From: Mesorhizobium sp.
GTDB taxonomy: Bacteria; Pseudomonadota; Alphaproteobacteria; Rhizobiales; Rhizobiaceae
Direction: 5' to 3'
Assembly: GCF_004963255.1 (NCBI RefSeq)
Contig: NZ_SUGA01000003.1
Coordinates: 294,514 to 358,513, forward strand
DNA: 64,000 bases
In this document: in pieces, positions 9,161 through 17,881 of the stretch
How the letters are laid out: each line of letters opens with the position of its first letter
Numbering within the stretch: the first letter of the stretch is position 1
Made by a program: the position numbers and the translations under genes
Notes under the pieces: generated by a model
The model's input: only the letters and a program-made list of their open reading frames with translations
What the model was told of the DNA's origin: nothing
Database searches by the model: none

Positions 9161-9700
9161 TTATTCTGATCCAGCGCGCTTGCGCCGCCAGGAATATTTC
9201 GGACCCTTGGGCTCCGGCTCCACGGCCGGCTGGTAATAGACCGGCAGGCCGCCCGTGCGCCCCTCCTCCAGCCGCTTCAACAGCACCGGATTGGAGACCT
9301 CGAACTCATCGAAGCCGAGCCGCAGCATATGCGGCAGCTGGTCGACCAGCACCTGGCCGGTGGCGCGCACCGCGCCCTTGAAATGATGCCGGGCGCGCAG
9401 CAACTCGCCCTTGGAAAAGGAGCGGCCGTCATTGAAGGCCGGGAAGGCGAGCGCGACCAGCGACAGCTGATCCAGCAGGCCGGTTATCTTGTCGAGCTCA
9501 TCGCCGGGCTGCAGCAGCACACCGAGGCGCTCCTTGGCTGACTTGCGGATTTCTTCATCCAGCCCGAGAAAAGCCTGCAACGGCAGGATGAAGCGGCCAT
9601 TGCCGGCAAGCGCCTCGGCGCTTTCGGCATGCGTCCACTCGTCCTCGCGAAAACCGTTCGGGGTCCAGAGGCGGGTCCCCGCCGTCGTCGATCCAGTCAT
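9161..9700 (-). CDS. DUF934 protein of the cysteine operon
   Basis: A 179-residue DUF934 protein, the last gene of the sulfate-assimilation operon. Visible features are a central GDELDKITGLLDQLSLVALAFPAFNDGRSFSKGELLR block and the C-terminal EFEVSNPVLLKRLEEG, typical of the family. DUF934 proteins are found next to sulfite reductase in alpha- and betaproteobacteria; their biochemical role is unestablished, though an accessory role for CysI or CysH is often assumed. I chose the ATG at 9700 because AGGA lies 7 nt upstream, over the TTG at 9703. A 125-bp repeat separates it from cysH. Confidence 0.8.
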   Translation of the reverse strand: MTGSTTAGTRLWTPNGFREDEWTHAESAEALAGNGRFILPLQAFLGLDEEIRKSAKERLGVLLQPGDELDKITGLLDQLSLVALAFPAFNDGRSFSKGELLRARHHFKGAVRATGQVLVDQLPHMLRLGFDEFEVSNPVLLKRLEEGRTGGLPVYYQPAVEPEPKGPKYSWRRKRAGSE

Positions 9701-9737
9701 CAAAAATCCTAAAGTCCCAAAGATTCGAAGGATATGT

Positions 9738-9862
9738 CGAGATTCAGGTCAGGCCGAGCCGAAAATGGTGGCTTCCGAGAACCGGAACGGAGCGTACTTG
9801 AAGTACGTGAGCACCGGAAGCGCAGGAAGTCGCCTTTGCAGGCCGGCCTCACCTGAATATCG
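9738..9862. repeat. Dispersed palindromic element (RIME-like), copy 1
   Basis: The ends CGAGATTCAGGTCAGGCCG and CGGCCTCACCTGAATATCG are imperfect inverted repeats of 19 bp. The interior shares long blocks with the element at 31892-32061 (TTCCGAGAACCGGA, GAGCACCGGAAGCGCAGGAAG). It lies inside the cys operon, between cysH and DUF934. Rhizobium-specific intergenic mosaic elements are the likely class, from memory. Confidence 0.75.
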
Positions 9863-9868
9863 CGTACC

Positions 9869-10633
9869 CTAAAGAGAGGCGTCGGTCAGCGACTTCTCCA
9901 GTCCGGAGAGATGGATACCGCACTCGGTCTTGGCGTGGCCTGCCCAGCGGCCGCTGCGCGCGTCCTCGCCGGGCTGCACCGGCTGTGTGCACGGGAAGCA
10001 GCCGATCGAGAGGTAGCCATAGGCGACCAGCGGATTTTCGCGCAGCGCATGCGCGCGCATATAGTCGGCCTGATCCGACGTCGTCCAATGCGCCAGGGGG
10101 TTGATGCGAATGCGCGAGCCGACCGCCTCGAAGACGGGCAGTGCCGCACGCGTCGAAGCCTGGAAGCGCTTGCGTCCGGTGAACCAGGCGCGGAACGGCT
10201 CGACGCCGCGCGCCAGCGGCTCGACCTTGCGCACATTGCAGCAGGCGTCCGTGTCGGTCTCGTTGAGCTGGCCGGTCGGGTCGACGCGTTCGAGCGCCGC
10301 CTCGTCCGGCTTGATCACCCTTACATCCGTCAGGCCGAAATCGGCGACCAGCGCGTCGCGATAGCCGAGCGTCTCCTCGAAATGCTTGCCGGTGTCGAGG
10401 AAGATCACCGGCAGCGTGCGGTCGATCTCCGAGATCATGTGCAGCAGCACCGCCGAATCCGCACCGAAGGACGAGACCGCCGCGACCTCGCCACGGAAGG
10501 ATTCGCGCGCCGCGCGCTCGATGATCTCGATCGGCTTCAGATGGCCGAGCAGCGCGTCGAGCCCCGCCGCTTCGGCGGCGATGCCGGCCTCGACGTCGAC
10601 GATACGGTCAAGCGGCCTTGGTTTCGCCAGCAT
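9869..10633 (-). CDS. cysH: Phosphoadenylyl/adenylyl-sulfate reductase
   Basis: A 254-residue reductase making sulfite from APS or PAPS with thioredoxin. The nucleotide loop is SSFGADSA (residues 54-61). The paired cysteines CCNVRKVEPL (131-132) and CFPC (212-215) are the 4Fe-4S ligands that mark the APS-reductase branch common in rhizobia. The catalytic Cys is in ECGIHL (238). The ATG at 10633 has GGAGGCGCT upstream and overlaps the end of cysI by 26 bp, implying coupled translation. The frame is open further upstream to 10744, but that part is antisense-like Arg/Ser-rich sequence within cysI and was rejected. Confidence 0.93.
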   Translation of the reverse strand: MLAKPRPLDRIVDVEAGIAAEAAGLDALLGHLKPIEIIERAARESFRGEVAAVSSFGADSAVLLHMISEIDRTLPVIFLDTGKHFEETLGYRDALVADFGLTDVRVIKPDEAALERVDPTGQLNETDTDACCNVRKVEPLARGVEPFRAWFTGRKRFQASTRAALPVFEAVGSRIRINPLAHWTTSDQADYMRAHALRENPLVAYGYLSIGCFPCTQPVQPGEDARSGRWAGHAKTECGIHLSGLEKSLTDASL

Positions 10634-12278
10634 AGAGCGCCTCCTTGAACGGCGCGGGACCGACTCGGCGGTAGGCGTCGATAAAATGTTCGTCGGGACT
10701 GAGCCGAAGGCCGAGATAGGTGTCGACGATCTGCTCGATGGCATCGGTGATCTCTTCGGAGGAGAAGCCGCGGCCGATGATCTCGCCCACGGAGGTGTTC
10801 TCGTCGGCCGAGCCGCCGAGCGTCACCTGGTAGAGCTCGGAGCCTTTCTTCTCGACGCCGAGAATGCCGATATGGCCGACATGGTGGTGGCCGCAGGCAT
10901 TGATGCAGCCGGAGATCTTCAGCTTCAATTCGCCGATCTCGCGCTGCCGCTCCAGCGAGGCGAAGCGCTGCGAGATTTCCTGCGCGATCGGGATCGAGCG
11001 CGCCGTGGCCAGCGCGCAATAATCGAGGCCGGGGCAGGAGATGATGTCGCTGATCAGGTTGGAATTGGCGGTCGCGAGACCGATCTCCACCAGCGCGTCA
11101 TAGACCTTCTTCAGGTCGGCGCGCGCCACATGCGGCAGGATGAGGTTCTGCTCATGGCTGACCCGCAACTCGTCGAAGCCGTATTTCTCGGCGATATCGG
11201 CCACCGCTTCCATCTGGCTGTCGCTGGCGTCGCCGGGCACCTCGCCGATGCCCTTGAGCGAGATCGTGACCGCCGCATAGTCGGGATGGCGATGCGTCAC
11301 GACATTCTGGTCGAGCCATTCCGAAAAGCTCTTGGAATCGAGCCGCGCCTGCTTCACCGCATCGTCGCCCTCAGGCCGGGCGGTCAGCGCCGGCGGTGCG
11401 AAATAGGCGTTGATGGCCTGAATGTCGGCCTCCGGCAGCTTCAGCTCGGCGTCCTTCAGCTCCTGCCATTCCGCCTCGATCTGGCGGGTGATCTCCTCGA
11501 CGCCGGTCTCGTGCACCAGGATCTTGATGCGCGCCTTGTACTTGTTGTCGCGGCGGCCGTAGAGGTTGTAAACGCGCAGGATCGCCGTGCAGTAGGACAG
11601 AAGATCGGCTTCCGGCAGGAAGTCGCGGATCTTCTTGGCCACCATCGGCGTGCGGCCCTGGCCGCCGCCGACATAGACCGCGAAGCCAAGCTCGCCGGCC
11701 GCGTTCTTCTTCAGGTGCAAGCCGATGTCATGCGTCTGGATCGCGGCGCGATCGCGCTCCGCACCCGTGACCGCGATCTTGAACTTGCGCGGCAGGAACG
11801 AGAATTCCGGATGCACCGATGACCATTGGCGCAGGATTTCCGCATAGGGGCGCGGATCGGCCACCTCGTCGGCGGCGGCGCCCGCGAAATGATCGGCGGT
11901 GACGTTGCGGATGCAGTTGCCGCTGGTCTGGATCGCATGCATCTCGACGCTGGCGAGATCAGCCAGGATCGCCGGAATGTCCGACAGCGCCGGCCAGTTG
12001 AACTGGATGTTCTGGCGCGTGGTGAAGTGACCGTAGCCCTTGTCGTATCTGCGCGCGATATGGCCGAGCATGCGCAACTGCCTGCTGTTCAGCGTGCCAT
12101 AGGGCACGGCGATGCGCAGCATATAGGCGTGCAGCTGCAGATAGACGCCGTTCATCAGCCTGAGCGGCCGGAACTGGTCCTCGGTGATCTCGCCGGCAAG
12201 CCGGCGCTGCACCTGGTCGCTGAACTCGGCGACGCGGGCGTGAACAAAATCCTGGTCGAACTCGTCGTAACGGTACAT
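10608..12278 (-). CDS. cysI: Assimilatory sulfite (nitrite/sulfite) reductase hemoprotein
   Basis: A 556-residue siroheme and 4Fe-4S enzyme that reduces sulfite to sulfide by six electrons. Two ferredoxin-like repeats are seen. The N-terminal one holds GHFTTRQNIQFNW and QTSGNCIRNVTADHFAG. The C-terminal metal site is formed by CPGLDYCALA and SGCINACGHHHVGHIG. No CysJ flavoprotein gene is adjacent, so ferredoxin is the likely donor (inference). It sits between DUF2849 and cysH in the order cysG-DUF2849-cysI-cysH-DUF934, on the minus strand. Confidence 0.92.
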   Translation of the reverse strand: MYRYDEFDQDFVHARVAEFSDQVQRRLAGEITEDQFRPLRLMNGVYLQLHAYMLRIAVPYGTLNSRQLRMLGHIARRYDKGYGHFTTRQNIQFNWPALSDIPAILADLASVEMHAIQTSGNCIRNVTADHFAGAAADEVADPRPYAEILRQWSSVHPEFSFLPRKFKIAVTGAERDRAAIQTHDIGLHLKKNAAGELGFAVYVGGGQGRTPMVAKKIRDFLPEADLLSYCTAILRVYNLYGRRDNKYKARIKILVHETGVEEITRQIEAEWQELKDAELKLPEADIQAINAYFAPPALTARPEGDDAVKQARLDSKSFSEWLDQNVVTHRHPDYAAVTISLKGIGEVPGDASDSQMEAVADIAEKYGFDELRVSHEQNLILPHVARADLKKVYDALVEIGLATANSNLISDIISCPGLDYCALATARSIPIAQEISQRFASLERQREIGELKLKISGCINACGHHHVGHIGILGVEKKGSELYQVTLGGSADENTSVGEIIGRGFSSEEITDAIEQIVDTYLGLRLSPDEHFIDAYRRVGPAPFKEALYAGETKAA

Positions 12279-12310
12279 GCTTCGTCTTTCCGGGCGCGTC
12301 CGCCCGCTGC

Positions 12311-12326
12311 TTTTCTAAAATTCTAC
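12311..12326. promoter_or_regulatory. TTTTCTAAAATTCTAC motif upstream of cysI
   Basis: This 16-mer overlaps the DUF2849 stop codon and lies about 35-50 bp before the cysI start. It nearly repeats the TTTTCTAAATTCTAC at 14296-14310 in the cysG control region. It may be a second binding site of the regulator acting upstream of cysG, or a chance A/T-rich match. Confidence 0.3.
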
Positions 12327-12625
12327 GCCCCGATGGCTTCCGGGGCCGCCTGCTTGCCGAGATCGGTGCGGATGGTCGGTCCCGCGGCGCGGATCTTTTC
12401 GCGCAGCCGCACCGGCTCGACCAGACCATCGACCACTTCGACGTCGATCAGATTGACATCGACCACCTCATTGTTGGCGGCGGCCGCGGCGCCGATCGCT
12501 TCCAGCCGGTCCTCCGCCGCCTTGTCATGCGCGATATCGGCATGACCGACGGTCTCCGCCCAGCCGCCGTCGGCGTACCAGACGGCGATGCCGTCGGAGA
12601 GCCTGTTCGCGGTCAGTACCTTCAT
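12323..12625 (-). CDS. DUF2849 protein of the sulfur operon
   Basis: A 100-residue DUF2849 protein. The N-terminus MKVLTANRLSDGIAVWY and the following acidic/Ala-rich region (AHDKAAEDRLEAIG) are typical. It is found between cysG and cysI in many alphaproteobacteria, and its role is unknown. The predicted protein is soluble and cytosolic. Its ATG overlaps the cysG stop (ATGA), and it ends 45 bp before cysI. Position is the only evidence for a link to siroheme or sulfite reductase maturation. Confidence 0.8.
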   Translation of the reverse strand: MKVLTANRLSDGIAVWYADGGWAETVGHADIAHDKAAEDRLEAIGAAAAANNEVVDVNLIDVEVVDGLVEPVRLREKIRAAGPTIRTDLGKQAAPEAIGA

Positions 12626-14070
12626 GGATGAACTCCTTCGGCGACGGCTGAAGCCGCGCCCTCATGCTTATGGGCCGCGAGCGGCTCGGATCGTTCGAAA
12701 TTGCCACCGGCGACCGCATCGCCGATGATCGTCATGACCGGACCGGTGAGGTCGGCGCGCTCCTCCAGCGAGGGCAGGTCGGCCAGCGTGCCATGGAAAC
12801 GGCGGCGGGTGCCGAGGCTGGCGTTCTCGACGACGGCGACGGCGGTGTCCGGTGACAGCCCGGCTTCGATCAGCCGTCCGGCGACTTCCGCAGCGACCGA
12901 ACGGCCCATATAGACGGCTACGGTCGCGCCCGAGATGGCGAGCTTGGCCCAATCGGGCAGCGAGTTGCCCTTGAGGTCGTGTCCGGTGGTGAACACCATC
13001 GAGGACGAGACACCGCGCAGCGTCAGCGGCAACTCGAAATCGGCAGCGGCGGCGAAGGCGGCGGTGACGCCCGGAACCACCTCATAGGCGATGCCGGCCT
13101 CGCGCAGCGCCGCCATCTCCTCGCAGGCCCGGCCGAACACCAGCGGATCGCCTGACTTCAGCCGCACCACGCGCTTGCCGGCTTGGCCGAGTTCGATCAG
13201 CAGCGCGTTGATTTCTTCCTGGCTCTTGGAATGGCAGCCCTTGCGCTTGCCGACGGGCAGGCGCTCCGCATCGCGTCGGCCCATGGCGACGATCGCCTCC
13301 GGCACCAGCGCATCATAGACGATGGCATCGGCTTCCATCAGCAGGCGGTGCGCGCGCAGCGTCAACAGGTCCTCCGCGCCCGGACCGGCGCCGACCAGCG
13401 CGATGTGGCCCCCGGCCGGCGCATCCGCGCTCAGGAGTTCGAGCGCCGCGCCATGCGCCTGGGCATGGTCACCGGCTTCGATGGCCTTGGCCGGTGCGCC
13501 GGCAAAGAAATCGCTCCAGAAGCGGCGGCGGCGGTTGCCCTTCGGCAGTTTCTCCGCGGCGGCGCGGAACGACGCGGCAAGCGCCGCCAGCCGGCCGAGC
13601 GAAGGCGGCAGCATGCGGTCGATGCGGACACGCAGCATCTGCGCCAGAACCGGTCCGGCGCCCTCGGTGCCGATGGCAATCGCAACCGGCGCGCGGTTGA
13701 CCAACGCCGGAGTGAAGAAATCGCACACGTCCGGCTGGTCTACCGCATTGACCGGAATGCCCAACCGGCGCGCGTCCTCGGCGACGCGGCGGTCGAGCGC
13801 CTTGTCGCCAGTGGCTGCGAACACCAGGGCGACATCCTGGAGATGCGCGGCCTCATAGGCGGCACCGACGTGAACGGCGCCGGACGCGGCGATGAAGGCG
13901 AGCAGGTCGGGATCGGCGTCGTCGGCAATGATGCGCAGCGCCGCGCTCGACTGGGCGAGCAGCCGGGCCTTGGCAAGCGCCTCCTCGCGATTGCCGACGA
14001 TGGCCACGGCTTCGCCGTCGATCCGCATGAAGACCGGGAAGGCATTGAGCTTTGCGTTGGCTGGCGACAT
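12622..14070 (-). CDS. cysG: Siroheme synthase (methyltransferase, dehydrogenase, ferrochelatase)
   Basis: A 482-residue trifunctional enzyme that makes siroheme, the CysI cofactor, from uroporphyrinogen III. The N-terminal NAD-binding dehydrogenase/chelatase half (about 1-215) contains GEAVAIVGNREEALAKARLL. The C-terminal SUMT half has HIALVGAGPGAEDLLTLRA, VRLKSGDPLVFGRACEE and VVPGVTAA, which bind SAM. I prefer the ATG at 14070 over the TTG at 14082. It is the first gene of the minus-strand operon; its control region carries two palindromes (14199-14322). Confidence 0.93.
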   Translation of the reverse strand: MSPANAKLNAFPVFMRIDGEAVAIVGNREEALAKARLLAQSSAALRIIADDADPDLLAFIAASGAVHVGAAYEAAHLQDVALVFAATGDKALDRRVAEDARRLGIPVNAVDQPDVCDFFTPALVNRAPVAIAIGTEGAGPVLAQMLRVRIDRMLPPSLGRLAALAASFRAAAEKLPKGNRRRRFWSDFFAGAPAKAIEAGDHAQAHGAALELLSADAPAGGHIALVGAGPGAEDLLTLRAHRLLMEADAIVYDALVPEAIVAMGRRDAERLPVGKRKGCHSKSQEEINALLIELGQAGKRVVRLKSGDPLVFGRACEEMAALREAGIAYEVVPGVTAAFAAAADFELPLTLRGVSSSMVFTTGHDLKGNSLPDWAKLAISGATVAVYMGRSVAAEVAGRLIEAGLSPDTAVAVVENASLGTRRRFHGTLADLPSLEERADLTGPVMTIIGDAVAGGNFERSEPLAAHKHEGAASAVAEGVHP

Positions 14071-14487
14071 GGCGACGAGCAATAGTGAAACAGTCTGGCA
14101 GTTTTACGCGGGCTGGCCAAAAACCAGAAGGCAAGCACTCGCGCGTCGCCGAACGGCAGGCAATCGCTTTTTCGCAGCCGCGAAGAGCAAGAGAAAAAAA
14201 TTCTACTTTGAGAATGAGAGATCCAGAACGGCGTGAGAAACCACCTTGATCTGCCGCCGTTTTTAGCACCGGCTCTGGAATGCGCCAAAACAGTTTTTTC
14301 TAAATTCTACTAACTTAGTAGATTAAGCCGACCTTGTCGCTGGACGACCAGTCTCGTCAGGCGGGAGCAGTTGAGAGCGCCACCGGCAGCTCGGAACAAT
14401 CCTGCTGCGCGGCTCGTTTGGCTAGCAATCCATTCTGTCGATCCTGGGCTCGACCGGTCGGCAACCCGCAAGCAAAGGAGGAACACC
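14071..14487. promoter_or_regulatory. Divergent control region of the cys operon (cysG / host-attachment gene)
   Basis: 417 bp without a gene. It holds a 17-bp palindrome TCTACTAACTTAGTAGA at 14306-14322 (8-bp arms, one central base) and an inverted repeat ATTCT-N6-AGAAT at 14200-14215. Both are part of longer AAATTCTACT strings. The A/T-rich stretches stand out from the GC-rich surroundings. The sites suit a dimeric regulator of sulfur assimilation, possibly Rrf2/CymR-like; that family assignment is a guess. A good AAGGAGGAAC ribosome-binding site precedes the rightward gene at 14488. Confidence 0.55.
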
Positions 14488-14928
14488 ATGAATATCAAGC
14501 TGAAGCACGGATTGTGGGTCGTCGTGGCCGATGGTGAAAAGGCGCTTTTCCTGCGCAACCAGGGCGACAACAAGTTCCCGAACCTGGAGGTGGTGCAGGA
14601 GATGGAGCAGGAGAACCCCGCGACGCGCGAGCAAGGCACGGACAAGCCGGGCCGCCAGAGCAACGAAGGCCCCCGCAGCGCTGTCGAGGAAACCGATTGG
14701 CACCGTCTCGGCAAGGAGCGTTTCGCTGTCGAGATCGCCGACCGGCTTTACAAGCTCGCGCATCGCGGCGCGTTCGACGCGGTCGTGCTGATCGCGCCGC
14801 CGCAGGTGCTTGGCGAGATGCGCCAGAAACTGCACAAGGAAGTCAGCGAGAAGGTGCAGGCCGAAATTCCCAAGACGCTCACCAACCACACGATTCCCGA
14901 GATCGAGACCTTGCTGCAGGCGGCATAA
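14488..14928 (+). CDS. Host attachment family protein (Host_attach/baeRF-like)
   Basis: A 146-residue protein of the family first named for an Agrobacterium plant-attachment locus. Typical blocks are LKHGLWVVVADGEKALFLRN at the start, QEMEQENPATREQG, and RFAVEIADRLYKLAHRGAFDAVVLIAPPQVLGEMR, then VQAEIPKTLTNHTIPEIETLL. The fold is related to archaeal release-factor-like baeRF domains, so a ribosome or stress role is possible. The attachment role is not established for most members. AAGGAGGAAC sits 5 bp before the ATG at 14488. Nothing nearby suggests a pathway. Confidence 0.8.
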   Translation: MNIKLKHGLWVVVADGEKALFLRNQGDNKFPNLEVVQEMEQENPATREQGTDKPGRQSNEGPRSAVEETDWHRLGKERFAVEIADRLYKLAHRGAFDAVVLIAPPQVLGEMRQKLHKEVSEKVQAEIPKTLTNHTIPEIETLLQAA

Positions 14929-15145
14929 AGCGGCGGAGGAAAAGCGGCTTCGAGGCTGGATCGCGTCACGAAGCGGCCTCTTTGTCGGCGCGTCGCCGAT
15001 TTTCCGGTTTGCACCCTGTTTCTGGGCCGATTTCTGCGTGGCGATGGTTGCATCACCGCCGCTCCGTCCACCATATTGCCGAAGGCGACGGCCTCGGCGG
15101 GCGCCCATCCGAAATCGTGAATTTTCGAAAGGCGCGCAAAAGACA

Positions 15146-16945
15146 ATGCCGCATGACACGCCCCTTATCGCCACCATCGTCGCCGGTCTGGGGCTGGCTT
15201 TCGTCTTCGGGGCTTTAGCCAACCGTTTCCGCATTCCGCCGCTTGTCGGTTACCTCGTCGCCGGCGTCCTTGTCGGGCCGAACACGCCCGGCTTCGTCGC
15301 CGACGCCAGCCTTGCCAACGAGCTCGCGGAAATCGGCGTCATCCTTTTGATGTTCGGCGTCGGCCTGCATTTTTCGCTGAAGGACCTTCTGTCCGTTCGC
15401 GCCATCGCCGTACCGGGCGCAATCGTGCAGATCGGCTTCGCCACCCTGCTTGGCGTCGGGCTTGCCTGGCTGCTCGGCTGGCCGCTCGGCGCAGGCCTGG
15501 TCTTCGGCCTGGCGCTCTCGGTCGCCTCTACCGTGGTGCTTTTGCGCGCGCTGCAGGAGCGGCGGCTGATCGAGACCGAACGCGGCCGCATCGCCGTCGG
15601 CTGGCTGATCGTCGAGGACCTCGCCATGGTGCTGGCGCTGGTTCTGCTGCCGGCGCTAGCCGGCGTGCTCGGCGGCCAGCCGCAGGTCGATGATCATACG
15701 AGCCTGCTCTCGCTGCCCGCCAGCTACGGCATATGGGGCGTGGTCGGCATCACGCTGGCCAAGGTCGCCGCCTTCGTCATCGTCATGCTGGTCGTCGGGC
15801 GCCGGGTCATTCCCTGGATCCTGCATTACGTCGCCCATACCGGCTCGCGCGAATTGTTCCGGCTTTCGGTGCTGGCCATCGCGCTCGGCGTCGCCTTCGG
15901 GGCGGCGAAGCTGTTCGGCGTCTCACTGGCGCTCGGCGCTTTCTTCGCCGGCATGATCATGAGCGAGTCCGAGCTCAGTCATCGCGCGGCGGAAGAATCA
16001 TTGCCGCTGCGCGATGCCTTCTCGGTGCTGTTCTTCGTCTCGGTCGGCATGCTGTTCGACCCGCTCAGCCTGATCAGCAACGGCCTGCCGATCCTCGCCA
16101 CTTTGGCCATCATCGTCGTCGGCAAGTCGCTCGCCGCCTTCGTCATCGTCATCGCCTTCCGCTATCCGATCGCCACCGCGCTGATGATCTCGGCGAGCCT
16201 TGCCCAGATCGGCGAATTCTCCTTCATCCTGGCCGAGCTTGGCGTCGGCCTGAAACTGCTGCCCGAGCAGGGCCGCGACCTGATCCTGGCTGGCGCGATC
16301 CTCTCGATCCTGCTTAATCCGCTGATGTTCCTGGTCGTCGACTGGATGAAGCCGTGGCTAGAAAAGCGCGCCGGCAAGACAGCGCCGGTCGAAGAGCAAC
16401 GGCCGATCGGCCCGGCCACCGAACCCGGCCAGGTTGCTTCGGTCCAGGCAACGCCGGGAAGGGAAGACGGCCCGCCGCCCAAGACCGCGCTTGCCGGCCA
16501 TTCCATCCTGATCGGTTACGGCCGCGTCGGCAGCCTCGTCGGCGTAGCGCTGAAGGAAGCCGCCCTGCCCTTCCTGGTGATCGAGGATGCCGACAAGACG
16601 CTGGCCAAACTGCGTGAGGACGGCATCGAGACGGTGGCCGGCAATGCCGCCAATGCGGAGGTCTTCTCAGCCGCCAATCCGGAAGGCGCGAAGCGGCTGA
16701 TCCTCGCCATCCCCAATGCCTTCGAGTCCGGCCAGATCGTGCTCCGAGCCCGCGCCGCCAATCCTGCGATCGATATCATCGCCCGCGCGCATTCCGACGC
16801 CGAGGTCGAGCATCTGAAAGGCCTCGGCGCCGACACCGTGATCATGGGCGAGCGCGAGATCGCGCGCGGCATCGTCGAGGTGGTGACCGGCAAAAACACC
16901 GGTGCGCCAGGGCCCGCCATGAGGGTCGATCCGCAACCCGCTTGA
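15146..16945 (+). CDS. Kef/YbaL-type cation:proton antiporter with RCK domain
   Basis: A 599-residue CPA2 antiporter. Twelve or so hydrophobic helices fill residues 5-395, including GALANRFRIPPLVGYLVAGVLVGP and VILLMFGVGLHFSL. A low-complexity linker (about 410-450) leads to a TrkA-N/RCK NAD-binding domain starting HSILIGYGRVGSLVG. The architecture fits YbaL/KefB-like glutathione- or NAD-gated K+ efflux. The ATG at 15146 fits the family N-terminus; the frame is open upstream to 14810 but covers antisense-like residues. No KefF/KefG ancillary gene is adjacent. Confidence 0.88.
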   Translation: MPHDTPLIATIVAGLGLAFVFGALANRFRIPPLVGYLVAGVLVGPNTPGFVADASLANELAEIGVILLMFGVGLHFSLKDLLSVRAIAVPGAIVQIGFATLLGVGLAWLLGWPLGAGLVFGLALSVASTVVLLRALQERRLIETERGRIAVGWLIVEDLAMVLALVLLPALAGVLGGQPQVDDHTSLLSLPASYGIWGVVGITLAKVAAFVIVMLVVGRRVIPWILHYVAHTGSRELFRLSVLAIALGVAFGAAKLFGVSLALGAFFAGMIMSESELSHRAAEESLPLRDAFSVLFFVSVGMLFDPLSLISNGLPILATLAIIVVGKSLAAFVIVIAFRYPIATALMISASLAQIGEFSFILAELGVGLKLLPEQGRDLILAGAILSILLNPLMFLVVDWMKPWLEKRAGKTAPVEEQRPIGPATEPGQVASVQATPGREDGPPPKTALAGHSILIGYGRVGSLVGVALKEAALPFLVIEDADKTLAKLREDGIETVAGNAANAEVFSAANPEGAKRLILAIPNAFESGQIVLRARAANPAIDIIARAHSDAEVEHLKGLGADTVIMGEREIARGIVEVVTGKNTGAPGPAMRVDPQPA

Positions 16946-16951
16946 CACCTG

Positions 16952-17758
16952 TCAGGCAACGAAAGCGGAACCGCCATTCTGCGCGATATCGCTGAGATAT
17001 TTCGCCGGCGGCTTGCCTAGCGCCTTCTTGAACATGGTGATGAAGGCGGTGACGGACTCATAGCCGAGATCGCCCGACACCTGCTGCACGCTGGCGCCGG
17101 CGGACAGTTCCCTGAGCGCCACGATCAGGTGCAGCTGCTGGCGCCAGCGGCCGAAGCTCAGGCCCGTCTCCTTGACGACGAGGCGCGCCAGGCTGCTTTC
17201 GCTGAGCGCCACCCGGTTGGCCCATTCCGCCAGCGTGCTGCGGTCGGCGGGATCGTCGGCCAGCGCTTCGGCGATCCGCCGCAGCCGTGGCTCGGTCGTG
17301 ATGGGCAGGTGCAATTGCTGCACGGGCATGCGTGGCAATTCGGCGAGCAGGACCTTTCCCAGGAAATCGCATCGCGCGTCGTCCGGCGCGCACTCCGACA
17401 GTTCGATGATCACCTCGCGCAGCAGCGGCGAGATTGAAAGCGTGCAGCAACTATCCGGCAGGTCGGCGGCGCCCGGCTCGATATAGACGAAGAAAATCCG
17501 CGCATTCGCCGTCGCGATGTTGCTGTGCTCCATGCGGCTCGGCACCCAGACCCCGCAATGCGGCGGCACCATCCAAAGCCCGCCGGGAACCCTGCAGGTG
17601 ACGGCGCCGCCGAGCGCGAAGACGAGCTGCCCCTTGCGATGCCAATGCTCGCGCACCTCGGCCTTGGTCTCGGTGACATCGACGCCAATTGCGATCGCCG
17701 GCGCGGCCACGTCGTCGACATCGAAATCCAGCCAGGGCCAGCGGAGTGGCTGTCTCAT
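16952..17758 (-). CDS. AraC-family regulator with cupin domain
   Basis: A 268-residue regulator. The N-terminal cupin-like sensor (about 1-130) contains EHWHRKGQLVFALGGAV and GGLWMVPPHCGVWVP. The C-terminal AraC DNA-binding domain (about 165-260) has LAEWANRVALSESSLARLVVKETG and the second helix SGDLGYESVTAFITMFKKALGKPPAKY. It belongs to the branch often annotated as NimR-like. It is transcribed away from the alcohol-dehydrogenase-like gene at 17882 across a 123-bp divergent promoter region and is likely to control it. Confidence 0.88.
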   Translation of the reverse strand: MRQPLRWPWLDFDVDDVAAPAIAIGVDVTETKAEVREHWHRKGQLVFALGGAVTCRVPGGLWMVPPHCGVWVPSRMEHSNIATANARIFFVYIEPGAADLPDSCCTLSISPLLREVIIELSECAPDDARCDFLGKVLLAELPRMPVQQLHLPITTEPRLRRIAEALADDPADRSTLAEWANRVALSESSLARLVVKETGLSFGRWRQQLHLIVALRELSAGASVQQVSGDLGYESVTAFITMFKKALGKPPAKYLSDIAQNGGSAFVA

Positions 17759-17881
17759 GATTGAATGCTTTTAGCGATCATTTGGCTTTATCCCTAAATT
17801 CTTCAGCCCTGAAAGTCGATAAGGTCGCGCCGATATCGTCGCAATCGATCGCGTCTCAGACGTCAATTTCAAAGGTGGCCA

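Noticed and set aside
10386..11822. 478-codon plus-strand frame opposite cysI/cysH
   Set aside because: Antisense shadow; cysI and cysH carry complete catalytic motifs on the minus strand.
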